From DATKZS01 sp035527835 [NCBI: bacterium] (GTDB lineage: Bacteria; RBG-13-61-14): 13,472 nucleotides of DNA. This document shows, piece after piece, positions 1 to 7,647 of the stretch; position 1 is the first letter of the stretch; each line of letters opens with the position of its first letter. The DNA is taken from the NCBI GenBank assembly GCA_035527835.1, contig DATKZS010000089.1, positions 1 through 13,472 on the forward strand. The letters run 5' to 3'. Both the position numbers and the translations under genes were made by a program. Below the pieces are notes generated by a model. The model was given only the letters and a program-made list of their open reading frames with translations. It was not told where the DNA came from and did no database searches.

Positions 1-3000
1 ATTATCAAGCGCGATCAGCGACGTGGTGTCAGTGGCGATAACCGGCCTCATCCCGAACTCCGTCTTCATCCTTGATAATACCACAGCTTCCATCCTCGAA
101 GCCATGCGCTTCCAGACGACACGGTATTTAGCAAATGTGTAATCGCTTATATTATACATGCTCCAATACGGCGCGAAAGGCACTTTTTGAGATGCGCCGC
201 CTTTCTTCTTTATTTCCTTATGAAAATATTTCTTATATGCCGCGCGACCCGATAACTCCTTTTTAAATTGCACCAGATAACCAAGCGTGAGCGCAAGATT
301 GTTTTGAATGAAATATTCTTCAGAATATCCAGCTCTTGATTTCGGGTCTTGAGCAATGAGCAAATAAAAGTGTTTGTTCATGCCGAACCGCTTGATATCT
401 CCACCGCTAACCGCTGGATAAACCAAGTCCGGCTCAATGGCCTGGGTGGTCTTTCTGATGGTCATCTTTCCGCGATCATTCCAATTTTCCACCACCAACT
501 TGCCGTCCGGCCTGACCTCCTTGAGCTTGAGCCAAAAAACACCATAGGGCTCTACCCTTGCCCCGAGACGCGCGACATAAATATTTTTCCCCTTTAATGA
601 GCCCAATCTTTTCAAAGCTTTTTTCGTTGCCGTCTGCCATGAAGAGGCCGGTTTTTTCGGATCAATCGGCCATCCTTCCAACTCCTGGACCTCGCATTTC
701 TCCAGGACTTGTTTGAGGCTCAAAGTGGGCTTGATCTTGCCGGCGCGGGGTTTTTTCCGCCATGACTTCACCGCTACCGGATAACGGGTCGGCTTGCCCT
801 TTTCCAGGACGAATAGCGAGGTCTTATTGGCGGCATGGAAGGGTTGGAGATGGACCATGTCATACATGCCCAGCACGGAGAGAGGGATTTCATTGCCCTT
901 GTCCGCGGGAATGATGAAGCGGCGGAAGCCCTCGCCGGCCCCCTTGGCCTTGAATGCTTCAATAGTGATCAAAAAGCCGAGCCGCCCTCCCTCTTCGAGG
1001 TAGTTATCAGCGCAGGCATAGGTAAAGAGCATGGAGAAGTCCTTTTCGCCCCCGCCGAGTCTGGTTTCATGCCCTTTGAGCGAAAATAATCCATAACGAT
1101 GCCAGAGAGGCAAGGTCCTCTCCCGGTATTCGTCCGAGAGCAGCCCCCAGCGGATCCAGGGCGGGTTTCCGATCACAAAGTCAAATTTTCCGAGATAGGC
1201 GGGGGCAAAGGCATTCTTGATGTAACGCGCCCAGATTCCGTTCTCTCCCCTTTTTTCCATGTCCCTGATTTGTCCATAGGTCTCTTTTATCAGGTCCTCA
1301 TCCAGCGGCTCCAGGTCGCTGTCTTGAAAATAGCTCTTGAGAAACACTTCGGGCGTCATCATGCTTTTGAGCGCCTGCTCCACGGCTTCGGTGAAACGAT
1401 CTATCCATTTTTTTTCCAGCATAAAATGCGGGAATTTAAAATCCACCTTGGAAGTTGGGAAGACAACGGGATTATTATCAAAAGCAAACTCTCCATTCTT
1501 GCGTGATTCCGAAGGAGTTACTATGGAGTCACAGAGATAAACCGGTATGGTAACTGGTCGGACATGGGGTAAAAATTTAGCAAAGGATATTAGGTAATTA
1601 GTCCGGGCGGCCAAAACGGCCAGGGGATTTATATCAAATCCAACAATATTATTGAGCATCTTCGCCGCCGTCTCGGCGGGATTTTCGTTGAGCTCCTTCA
1701 GATGGTTCTGTACCACCAGGTTAATGGCCTTGATGAGAAACGTCCCGGAGCCGCAGGCCGGATCGAGGAAGCGCTGGTCAGGGTCTCCGTCATAACCGGT
1801 CTCGGCAACCAGGTATTCGGCCAGCCAGTCCGGGGTATAATATTCTCCGAGGGCCCTTCTCAAATCTATCGGAACGATCAATTCATAGAGGTTCTGGAGG
1901 AGGTCTCGGGTCCATTCCGGCTCAAGCACTGGCGTTGCAGGCTCAAATTTAGCCAGTTCCCGAACCATGCCTCTTATCGCGCCTGCCAATTTGGGCCCCC
2001 ATTCGTCCAGATACCAATAGAAGAAATCGGCCTCGAGAAAGTTGGTAATGCCGCGTTCACTGAATTCTTGGCCGTTTTCCATGTCAATCAGACGAAGCCG
2101 AAGGGCCTCGTCATCCAGACCAGAAAAATCCTGCACCAGGGAAACCATCCTGCTTTCATGTTGGAGCGCGACAAGCTCAAGCGCCATTAGTTTCATCAGG
2201 AGCGCGTAATAGGTATGAATGGCGAAAAGAAAGTTTTTCAACCGTATGCCTTGAGGCATTCCATAGAGCATAGCCACTTTGTCGGCGACGTTTTCGGCTT
2301 TTTCCAGTTCCTGTCCATAAACCACGCCGAAGATGCGGTCCCATTCATTGAAAAAGGTCCTGGTGCGAAGGTCGCCGCTCTTTCGCTGCGTGCCCCGGGA
2401 GACCGCCGAATAAAGCTCGGAGACAAGCTGATGTGCGGTTGGAGATTCCGGACGGAAAGAATCAGCCAGATCCGTAGCGGTTAAGCGCTTGCGGTCAGAA
2501 GCACGGATGAAGATCAAGAGATTCGTGAGACTGGCCGAATTAACGGGAAAGGGTCCTTGAACCTGAAAGCCTTGGCTGGGCCTTTCCAGCGGGAACAGAG
2601 ATAACTGCGGCAAAGGGATCTGAACCGGTAGCGTTATTAATCGTGCGGTCTTGGTGTAGCGGATGAAAATAATTTCTTGACCATCTAATGCCACACCCAC
2701 CGCTTGTTCCAAGTAGTCCTCTCGATGAGGAGTGCCTTGTGATTCACCTTCTAAATATTTAATTACTTGGGCCGATGTTTCCTCTTGTCCTTTCTTCGTG
2801 GACAGCTTACCCGGCGATTTGTATTCAATGACCAGAAAGCCATAGACGGCGTCAGGCTTGCCATGCAGCGAGATGTGTTTCTCGTACCGGACCTTGTCAA
2901 CGCCCACCCCGATGCGGTTGAACTCTCTTTTCAGGAGGGGTTCAACTTTCATCTTCAGGTCTTCCTCGGTGCGCGCCTCCCGCGATGCATGTAATATTTC

Positions 3001-3051
3001 TTCAGCGAGCTTTTCCGTATTGATTTGCCAATAATGCTTATCAACAGTCAT
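1..3051 (-). CDS. Type IIG / Eco57I-like restriction-modification enzyme (C-terminus beyond window)
   Basis: Reading the complement from an ATG at 3051 gives 1017 codons without a stop down to base 1, so the gene is real but truncated by the window. An SD-like GAGG lies 6 nt before the ATG. Residues 1-130 look like a PD-(D/E)XK nuclease: P66-D67 followed by E76-Y77-K78 in the stretch VIEYKSPG. A helical linker follows. The gamma-class N6-adenine methyltransferase core has a motif-X-like ALGEYYTP (401-408), SAM-binding motif I DPACGSGT (430-437), FDINPLAVLAA (472-482) and catalytic motif IV NPPW (629-632). Residues from about 730 onward resemble a target-recognition domain. One chain would therefore cut DNA, methylate adenine and recognise the site, as Type IIG enzymes do. 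It starts 14 bp after the upstream gene. Parts of it are AT-rich (33-40% GC in sampled lines) beside GC-rich neighbours, suggesting horizontal acquisition. A BREX PglX-like methylase is less likely because of the nuclease motif. Confidence 0.9.
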   Translation of the reverse strand, partial: MTVDKHYWQINTEKLAEEILHASREARTEEDLKMKVEPLLKREFNRIGVGVDKVRYEKHISLHGKPDAVYGFLVIEYKSPGKLSTKKGQEETSAQVIKYLEGESQGTPHREDYLEQAVGVALDGQEIIFIRYTKTARLITLPVQIPLPQLSLFPLERPSQGFQVQGPFPVNSASLTNLLIFIRASDRKRLTATDLADSFRPESPTAHQLVSELYSAVSRGTQRKSGDLRTRTFFNEWDRIFGVVYGQELEKAENVADKVAMLYGMPQGIRLKNFLFAIHTYYALLMKLMALELVALQHESRMVSLVQDFSGLDDEALRLRLIDMENGQEFSERGITNFLEADFFYWYLDEWGPKLAGAIRGMVRELAKFEPATPVLEPEWTRDLLQNLYELIVPIDLRRALGEYYTPDWLAEYLVAETGYDGDPDQRFLDPACGSGTFLIKAINLVVQNHLKELNENPAETAAKMLNNIVGFDINPLAVLAARTNYLISFAKFLPHVRPVTIPVYLCDSIVTPSESRKNGEFAFDNNPVVFPTSKVDFKFPHFMLEKKWIDRFTEAVEQALKSMMTPEVFLKSYFQDSDLEPLDEDLIKETYGQIRDMEKRGENGIWARYIKNAFAPAYLGKFDFVIGNPPWIRWGLLSDEYRERTLPLWHRYGLFSLKGHETRLGGGEKDFSMLFTYACADNYLEEGGRLGFLITIEAFKAKGAGEGFRRFIIPADKGNEIPLSVLGMYDMVHLQPFHAANKTSLFVLEKGKPTRYPVAVKSWRKKPRAGKIKPTLSLKQVLEKCEVQELEGWPIDPKKPASSWQTATKKALKRLGSLKGKNIYVARLGARVEPYGVFWLKLKEVRPDGKLVVENWNDRGKMTIRKTTQAIEPDLVYPAVSGGDIKRFGMNKHFYLLIAQDPKSRAGYSEEYFIQNNLALTLGYLVQFKKELSGRAAYKKYFHKEIKKKGGASQKVPFAPYWSMYNISDYTFAKYRVVWKRMASRMEAVVLSRMKTEFGMRPVIATDTTSLIALDN

Positions 3052-3065
3052 TGAGATCCTCAGAA

Positions 3066-4196
3066 TTAAATTGCGGTCTCGTAAATGCGGTAGGTCTTGT
3101 ACACTACCCCGCCCATGTGCCGGATGGCGCGGTTCATGGCGTCGTTGGATTCGAGGATCCAGGACATCTCGCCCCACTGGTAGCCCAGGCGCTTGGCGGC
3201 CATCAGGGTGTCGTAGTAGAAGACCGCGCCGACGCCGGAGCGGCGGTGCTCGGCCTTGACGCCGAGCGCGAACACGCGGCAGGAGGTGTACTTCTTTTTG
3301 ACGACCATGGGGTACCACATGGTGGGGAGCAGGTTATAGAGGTGTCCGTTGAGCTGAGTGATGTACTCGTTCAAGTTGGGCAGGGTCAGCGACACTCCCA
3401 TGACCTCGCCGTTCTTGGTCTCGGCGAAGAAGGCGAGTCTGGGGTCGAGGAGGTATCTGAGCTCCATGCTGTGGGCCATGAGCTCGCGCTCGGTGAGCAT
3501 GACCGAGCCCCAGTTCTTCTCCCACGCCGAGTTGTAGACCTCGATGAACCTGGCCATCTCGTTCTTGAAGTCTTTGAGGTTCCACTCGCGGATGAGCACG
3601 CCCTCCTTCTTGCGGATCATCTCGGCGTAGTTCTTGACGTCCTCCGGCGCGTCGGCCACGGCGTCCATTCTGTAGGCCAGCAGGTCCTGGACCTTCTTCA
3701 GGCCGAACTCGTCGAACATGCGGGGGTAGTAGCGCGGGTTATGGGTCATGAGGATCATGGGCGGCGTGTCGAATCCGTCCACCAAGAGCCCGCACTCGTC
3801 GTTGATGTTGAAGTTGTACGGCCCCTGCATGCGCTCGATGCCCTTGTTCTTGAGCCAGTCGCGGGCGGTCCCGAACAGGGCCCGGGCCACGGCGGGGTCG
3901 TCAACGCTCTCGAAGAAGCCGAACTGGCCGGTGCCCGGTCCCCAGTGCTTGGCGTAGTGGTCGTCAATCTGGGCGGTGATGCGGCCGACCGGCTCGGCGC
4001 CGCGCCAGGCGATGAAGTACTCGGCCTGCGCGTGGTCAAAGATCGGGTTGTGCTTTTTGTTGAGCTTGTTATTGACGTCGAAGAACAGCGGCGGGACCCA
4101 GTTGGGGTCGCCGACGTAGAGCTTCCACGGCAGCTTCATGAAGGTCGTGAGCTCCGAGCCCGAGCTTGCCGGTTTGACCGAGATGTCGAGGGCCAT
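3066..4196 (-). CDS. GNAT-fold N-acetyltransferase-like protein, two-lobed, 376 aa
   Basis: The ATG at 4196 has an ideal AGGAGG (complement of 4205-4210) 8 nt upstream. The C-terminal lobe (about 200-376) carries a GNAT acetyl-CoA pyrophosphate-binding signature: a beta strand, then R318-R319-S-G-V-G-A324 and a helix. A terminal segment with SWILESNDAMN and a closing YKTYRIYE resembles the end of GNAT proteins. The N-terminal lobe (about 10-175, including YFIAWRGAEPVGRI) looks like a degenerate second GNAT fold. Proteins of this type are usually annotated only as hypothetical or GNAT, and sometimes wrongly as dATP pyrophosphohydrolase; the substrate is unknown. It follows the acetyl-CoA hydrolase-GNAT gene across a 135-bp gap that contains an inverted repeat. 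It ends 14 bp before the restriction-modification gene and could be co-transcribed with either. No signal peptide or membrane segment is visible. The family call is good; the function is unresolved. Confidence 0.85.
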   Translation of the reverse strand: MALDISVKPASSGSELTTFMKLPWKLYVGDPNWVPPLFFDVNNKLNKKHNPIFDHAQAEYFIAWRGAEPVGRITAQIDDHYAKHWGPGTGQFGFFESVDDPAVARALFGTARDWLKNKGIERMQGPYNFNINDECGLLVDGFDTPPMILMTHNPRYYPRMFDEFGLKKVQDLLAYRMDAVADAPEDVKNYAEMIRKKEGVLIREWNLKDFKNEMARFIEVYNSAWEKNWGSVMLTERELMAHSMELRYLLDPRLAFFAETKNGEVMGVSLTLPNLNEYITQLNGHLYNLLPTMWYPMVVKKKYTSCRVFALGVKAEHRRSGVGAVFYYDTLMAAKRLGYQWGEMSWILESNDAMNRAIRHMGGVVYKTYRIYETAI

Positions 4197-4238
4197 GATC
4201 TCTTCCTCCTTTTAAGTGTCCTGGCTATTATAGGCTTA

Positions 4239-4320
4239 TTATCTCACACAGAGGCACAGAGTCCACAGAGAAAATTTACCTTCAATAAATCTCCGTGAAC
4301 TCTGTGCCTCTGTGCGATAA
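4239..4320. repeat. Intergenic inverted repeat, arms 4239-4270 and 4291-4320
   Basis: The left arm contains cacagaggcacagag and the right arm its complement ctctgtgcctctgtg. The match extends outward to ttatc/gataa and inward through about nine further bases with two mismatches, leaving a 20-base AT-rich loop. Both arms are built from the same short word in direct and inverted copies. The element lies between two minus-strand genes. It could fold into a long hairpin in the transcript, but no T-tract follows on the minus strand, so it is not a classic intrinsic terminator. Similar cacagaggcacagag palindromes are familiar as scattered intergenic repeats in many bacterial genomes. Confidence 0.85.
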
Positions 4321-4331
4321 AAAATCTTCCT

Positions 4332-6260
4332 TCACCCCGTCTCGTCACGGGCCTGGGTCTTGGCCTCCACGGGCTGATCAAAGCGCATCTCGAAGATGTA
4401 GACCCCGTCCTCGTACTTGGAGCTCTGCTTGTAGCCGGCGTTCTGCATGATGTGGATCATGGGCCGGTTCTCGGACAGGACCTCCGCGGTGAAGCCTTCG
4501 ACTCCGCGCTGCTTGGCCACGCGCACCAGGTAATTGAACAGGAACTCGCCCAGGCCCTGGCCCTGCCAGGCATCCAGCACCATGACCGCGGCCTCCGCCA
4601 TGTTGCGCTTGCGGTCCATCATATACTGGCCCAGCCCGGCCATCTTCCAATCCGGGTCCTCCCCGGTAAACGCCCCGATCGCCATCTGGTCCTGGTAGTC
4701 CAGGTTCACCATGTACTGCGCCTTCTCGTGCGGCAGCGCCTTCATCGGCGTGAAGAACCTGAGGTACACGCTCTTTTCGGAGAGGTCATAGAACATGTCG
4801 CGGAGCCAGGCCTCGTCGGTGATCTTGATAGGCCGGATGAAGAACTCGGCGCCCTTCTTGCCGGTGAAGTGTTTTTCCAGATTCTCCGGATAGACCACGC
4901 CGCTGGCGGGCGGCGGGAGCTGGTCCGCGTACACGTATTTCTTGTCCTTGGCAAAGGCGAGCAGCTCGGCGCGGACGTCGGGGTGCGCGATGCTGATCAG
5001 CGCCATGGCGCGCTCGCGGATGTTCTTGCCGTGCAGGTAGGCGATTCCGTACTCGGTGACCACGTAGTGGACGTCGCCCCTGGTGGTGACCACGCCGGCG
5101 CCGTCGGCGAGCTTGGCCACGATGCGGCTCACCTTGCCGTCCTTGGCGGTGGAGGGCAGGCAGATGATGGGCTTGCCGCGCCGGGCCATGGCGGCGCCGC
5201 GCATGAAGTCGGCCTGGCCGCCGATGCCGGAGTAGAAGTGGTAGCCGATGGAGTCGGCGTTGACCTGTCCGGTGAGGTCCACTTCGAGCGCCACGTTGAT
5301 GGCGGCCAGCCGGTCGTTCTTCGCGATGTTCATGGGGCTGTTGCAGTACTCGACCGGGTGGAACTCGAAGAACGGGTTATTGTGGACGAAGTCGTAGAGC
5401 CTCCGCGAGCCCATGCAGAAGGACGCGATGATCTTGCCGGGGTGGAAGGTCTTTTGGGCGCAGGTCACGGCGCCGGCGGTGATCAGGTCGAGCATGCCGT
5501 CGGAGAAGACCTCGGTGTGGATGCCCAGGTCCGACCGGTCCTGAAGATGATAGAGCACGGCGTTGGGCATGGACCCGATTCCCATCTCCAGGGTGTCGCC
5601 ATCCTGGACGAGCTTGGCCACGTTGGCCGCAACTTTTTCATGGACCTCGGTCGCCTCCGGGTACGACCACTCCAGCACCTCTTCTTCATGCTCCACGATC
5701 ACGTCAATGTCCACCGCGTGGATGAAGGAGTCGCCGAGCGTGCGCGGCATTTTGGGGTTCACCTGCGCGATCACCAGGCCCGCGGACTCCGCCGCCGCCT
5801 TCACGATGTCCACCGACACCCCGAAGGTGCAGAAGCCGTGCTCGTCCGGCGGCGACACCTGGATCAGCGCCACGTCAATGGGGAGCCGCCCGTCCCGGAT
5901 CAGGTGCGGGATCTCGGACATCATGATCGGGATGTAATCAGCCCGCCCTTCCCACACCGCCTTCCGGGCGTTGGGCCCGATGAAAAAGGAGTTGTGGCGG
6001 AACACGTCGCCGAACCGGGGCTCGTCATAAACGTCCACCCCCATGGAGAGCAGGTTGAAAATCTCCGCGTCCTCGATCCCGGACTGGCTCTCGATCAGCG
6101 CCCGCACCAGGGCCTGCGGCTCGCCGCAGGCCGTGCCGATGAAGATGCGGTCCCCGCGCCGGACCTTCTTGACCGCCTCCTCCGCCGTGGTCCGCGCCTG
6201 GTCATAATACTTGCGCCAATCCGCGGCCGGCCGTTTTCCTTTTGCCCGCAGCCCAGGCAT
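4332..6260 (-). CDS. Bifunctional acetyl-CoA hydrolase/CoA-transferase with C-terminal GNAT acetyltransferase, 642 aa
   Basis: I place the start at the ATG at 6260 because a strong GGAGG lies 5 nt upstream. The open frame continues upstream to 6359, but only through a heptamer repeat. Residues 1-440 match the acetyl-CoA hydrolase/transferase family: GIGSMPNAV (228-236), then GIHTEVFSDG (246-255) holding the probable catalytic glutamate E250, and a conserved GIGGQADFMRGA (345-356). Family members hydrolyse acetyl-CoA or move CoA between acetate and other acyl groups. Residues about 474-628 form a GNAT domain with the acetyl-CoA-binding signature W-Q-G-Q-G-L-G (565-571) after the strand AAVMVLD. 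The two-domain architecture is known as a recurrent fusion. Its place immediately after an AcuC-like deacetylase and an acyl-CoA synthetase suggests that the GNAT part acetylates a metabolic enzyme using the local acetyl-CoA pool. That role is inference. No signal peptide is seen, so it is probably cytoplasmic. Confidence 0.93.
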   Translation of the reverse strand: MPGLRAKGKRPAADWRKYYDQARTTAEEAVKKVRRGDRIFIGTACGEPQALVRALIESQSGIEDAEIFNLLSMGVDVYDEPRFGDVFRHNSFFIGPNARKAVWEGRADYIPIMMSEIPHLIRDGRLPIDVALIQVSPPDEHGFCTFGVSVDIVKAAAESAGLVIAQVNPKMPRTLGDSFIHAVDIDVIVEHEEEVLEWSYPEATEVHEKVAANVAKLVQDGDTLEMGIGSMPNAVLYHLQDRSDLGIHTEVFSDGMLDLITAGAVTCAQKTFHPGKIIASFCMGSRRLYDFVHNNPFFEFHPVEYCNSPMNIAKNDRLAAINVALEVDLTGQVNADSIGYHFYSGIGGQADFMRGAAMARRGKPIICLPSTAKDGKVSRIVAKLADGAGVVTTRGDVHYVVTEYGIAYLHGKNIRERAMALISIAHPDVRAELLAFAKDKKYVYADQLPPPASGVVYPENLEKHFTGKKGAEFFIRPIKITDEAWLRDMFYDLSEKSVYLRFFTPMKALPHEKAQYMVNLDYQDQMAIGAFTGEDPDWKMAGLGQYMMDRKRNMAEAAVMVLDAWQGQGLGEFLFNYLVRVAKQRGVEGFTAEVLSENRPMIHIMQNAGYKQSSKYEDGVYIFEMRFDQPVEAKTQARDETG

Positions 6261-6265
6261 TTTAA

Positions 6266-6270
6266 CCTCC
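6266..6270 (-). promoter_or_regulatory. Shine-Dalgarno GGAGG deciding the start at 6260
   Basis: The complement reads GGAGG followed by ttaaa and the ATG at 6260. The only upstream alternative, the ATG at 6359, lies inside the repeat arm and would encode 33 residues of repeat-derived sequence, so this site decides the start. Confidence 0.85.
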
Positions 6271-6285
6271 AAGTTTGCGGTTTGG

Positions 6286-6357
6286 GGTTTGTAGTTTGTG
6301 GTTTGTGGTTTAAGAATTCGCGGCTTTGTCTTAACCACAAACCACAAACCACAAACC
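6286..6357. repeat. Heptamer-based inverted repeat, arms 6286-6315 and 6329-6357
   Basis: The left arm is made of tandem ggtttgt-type heptamers ending in taaga. The right arm begins tctta and continues with the complementary acaaacc heptamers. The arms match over about 29 bases with one mismatch and one extra T, enclosing a 13-base loop that contains an EcoRI-like gaattc at its edge. It fills most of the 98-bp gap between the deacetylase stop and the true start of the hydrolase-GNAT gene. In RNA it would form a long hairpin roughly 25 bases upstream of the hydrolase start codon, so it could influence processing or translation of the downstream gene. Confidence 0.88.
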
Positions 6358-6358
6358 A

Positions 6359-7492
6359 TTATTTCGCCCCGATAATCGGAAACACGTTCTCCTTGATATA
6401 GTCAATGGCCGCCTCCGCCGCTTCCAGGACCTTGAGCTTTTCGGGCCCGGAGGTGCGGACGCTCATGTCGCGGAGGCTGGCGATACCGAGGTCGGTCTCG
6501 CCGATGAAGACGCCGCCGAGCGTCGCGGTCATATCGTCCTGCCGGTCCAGGTCGTGCGCGGCGGCCCAGAGCAGGCACCAGCCGCGGGCCACGTTGTCGA
6601 GGTTATAGCCGCCGGCGCCGAGCGCCACCCAGCGCGGCGCGAGCTTATGGATGACGCGCACGGCCTGGACATAGGAGTTGTTGGTGAGCTTGAGGTGGGT
6701 GAGCGGGTCGGTGGAAAAGGTGTCCACCCCCATGACCCCGATCACCAGGTCGGGCGCGAAGGCCTTGACGAGCGGCGGGAAAATCTCGGTGAAGGCGAAC
6801 GTGAAGATCTCGTCGTCGCTGTTCAAGGCCAGCGGCACGTTCACGTTAAAGCCGCGGCCCGGCCCCTCTCCGATCTCGTCATAATTCCCGCCCCACGGGT
6901 AAAGCGTCTCGCCGGACTCGTGAAGGCTCACGGTCAGCACCCGCGGATCATCGTAAAAAAAGTCCTGGGTCCCGTTGCCGTGGTGCGCGTCAATGTCTAT
7001 CACCATGACCTTCTTTCCCTGGTCGGCGGCCTTCCGGGCGATGATGCAGACGTCGTTCACGTAGCAGAAGCCCTCGGCCATGGACCGGCCCGCGTGGTGG
7101 AAGCCGCCGAGCGGATTGAACGCGAAGCCGTAATCCTTTTCCATGACCAGCTCCGCGGCCTTGATGGTGGCCCCGGCCGAGATGCTGAGGAATTCCCACA
7201 GGCCGGGGAACACGGGGCAGTCTTCGGTGCCGATGCCGTACTCGAGCATGGTGAGAATGAACTCGCCCCCGCTCGCGCGCTTCAGGAGCTCCAGATAGGG
7301 CGCGGAGTGGACGAGGGCGAAATCCTCCAGGGACGCCGGCTCGGGCGTCACCACCTCCATGCCGGGATGGGCCAGCAGGCCGTAGCGGTTGCACAACTCG
7401 TAGGCCCTCCTTCCGCGCACCGGGTCGTAAGGATGGTTCTCCGAGAGCTTGTACTCCGCGAACTGAGCGCTATAGATAAAAGCCGATTGCAC
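6359..7492 (-). CDS. acuC: AcuC-like class I histone-deacetylase-family protein, 377 aa
   Basis: The family folds as an arginase-like Zn-dependent deacetylase that removes acetyl groups from lysine or similar amines. All key residues are visible: the His dyad H132-H133 (GGFHHAGR), zinc ligands D168 and H170 (DIDAHHGNGTQ) and D257 (GVMGVDTFSTDPLTH), and the transition-state tyrosine Y296 (GAGGYNLDN). Length is normal for AcuC (about 370-390). The start is a GTG at 7492 with AAAGG about 8 nt upstream; no better start is visible. In Bacillus, AcuC deacetylates acetyl-CoA synthetase and reverses the action of the AcuA acetyltransferase. Here the neighbours are an NDP-forming acyl-CoA synthetase upstream and a hydrolase carrying a GNAT domain downstream, which fits the same type of control. 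A polyamine or acetoin-related deacetylase is an alternative reading. The gene symbol is by similarity only. Confidence 0.92.
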   Translation of the reverse strand: MQSAFIYSAQFAEYKLSENHPYDPVRGRRAYELCNRYGLLAHPGMEVVTPEPASLEDFALVHSAPYLELLKRASGGEFILTMLEYGIGTEDCPVFPGLWEFLSISAGATIKAAELVMEKDYGFAFNPLGGFHHAGRSMAEGFCYVNDVCIIARKAADQGKKVMVIDIDAHHGNGTQDFFYDDPRVLTVSLHESGETLYPWGGNYDEIGEGPGRGFNVNVPLALNSDDEIFTFAFTEIFPPLVKAFAPDLVIGVMGVDTFSTDPLTHLKLTNNSYVQAVRVIHKLAPRWVALGAGGYNLDNVARGWCLLWAAAHDLDRQDDMTATLGGVFIGETDLGIASLRDMSVRTSGPEKLKVLEAAEAAIDYIKENVFPIIGAK

Positions 7493-7532
7493 TGCCTTGA
7501 CCTTTACTACAAGTGGAAACGCCGATTAATAA

Positions 7533-7647
7533 ACCACGGAGGAACACGGATTGAAATAGTAGTTAGTAGCAAGTAGCCCGTAGCCAGGGTCCGGATCTGA
7601 ACCCTGGCTGCTGGCTACTGATCCCTGGCTACTCTTTAATCCGTGGT
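7533..7647. repeat. Composite intergenic inverted repeat between acyl-CoA synthetase and deacetylase genes
   Basis: The outer arms are accacgga...acacggatt (7533-7552) and aatccgtggt (7638-7647). Between them is a second set: gtagccagggt (7580-7590), its inverse accctggct (7601-7609) and another inverse ccctggctac (7623-7632), with several gtag/agtag words on the left. The right end overlaps the last codons and stop of the synthetase gene, so the encoded TTD C-terminus is repeat-derived. It could form alternative hairpins after the synthetase stop on the minus strand, but no T-run makes it a clear terminator. Confidence 0.75.

Noticed and set aside
349-2994. Several plus-strand frames of 67-162 codons
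   Set aside because: They lie opposite the 1017-codon restriction-modification frame, which carries nuclease and methylase motifs and has no stop.
3051-4298. A 415-codon plus-strand frame
   Set aside because: It is antisense to the GNAT-like gene, is rich in Val, His, Glu, Gly and Leu as expected from reverse reading of GC-rich codons, and ends in the inverted repeat. The minus strand has the recognisable family and SD.
4239-4320. Rho-independent terminator of the hydrolase-GNAT gene
   Set aside because: The stem is long and imperfect with no T-run after it on the minus strand, so it is reported only as a repeat.
6286-6357. Regular heptamers as a possible CRISPR array
   Set aside because: The units are 7 bases with no spacers and form an inverted pair, unlike 23-37-base repeats with unique spacers.
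4452-6401. A 649-codon plus-strand frame
   Set aside because: It is a mirror of the acetyl-CoA hydrolase-GNAT gene with no domain of its own, and its end is encoded by the heptamer repeat.
6554-7576. A 340-codon plus-strand frame
   Set aside because: It lies opposite the deacetylase, whose zinc ligands and catalytic residues are all on the minus strand.
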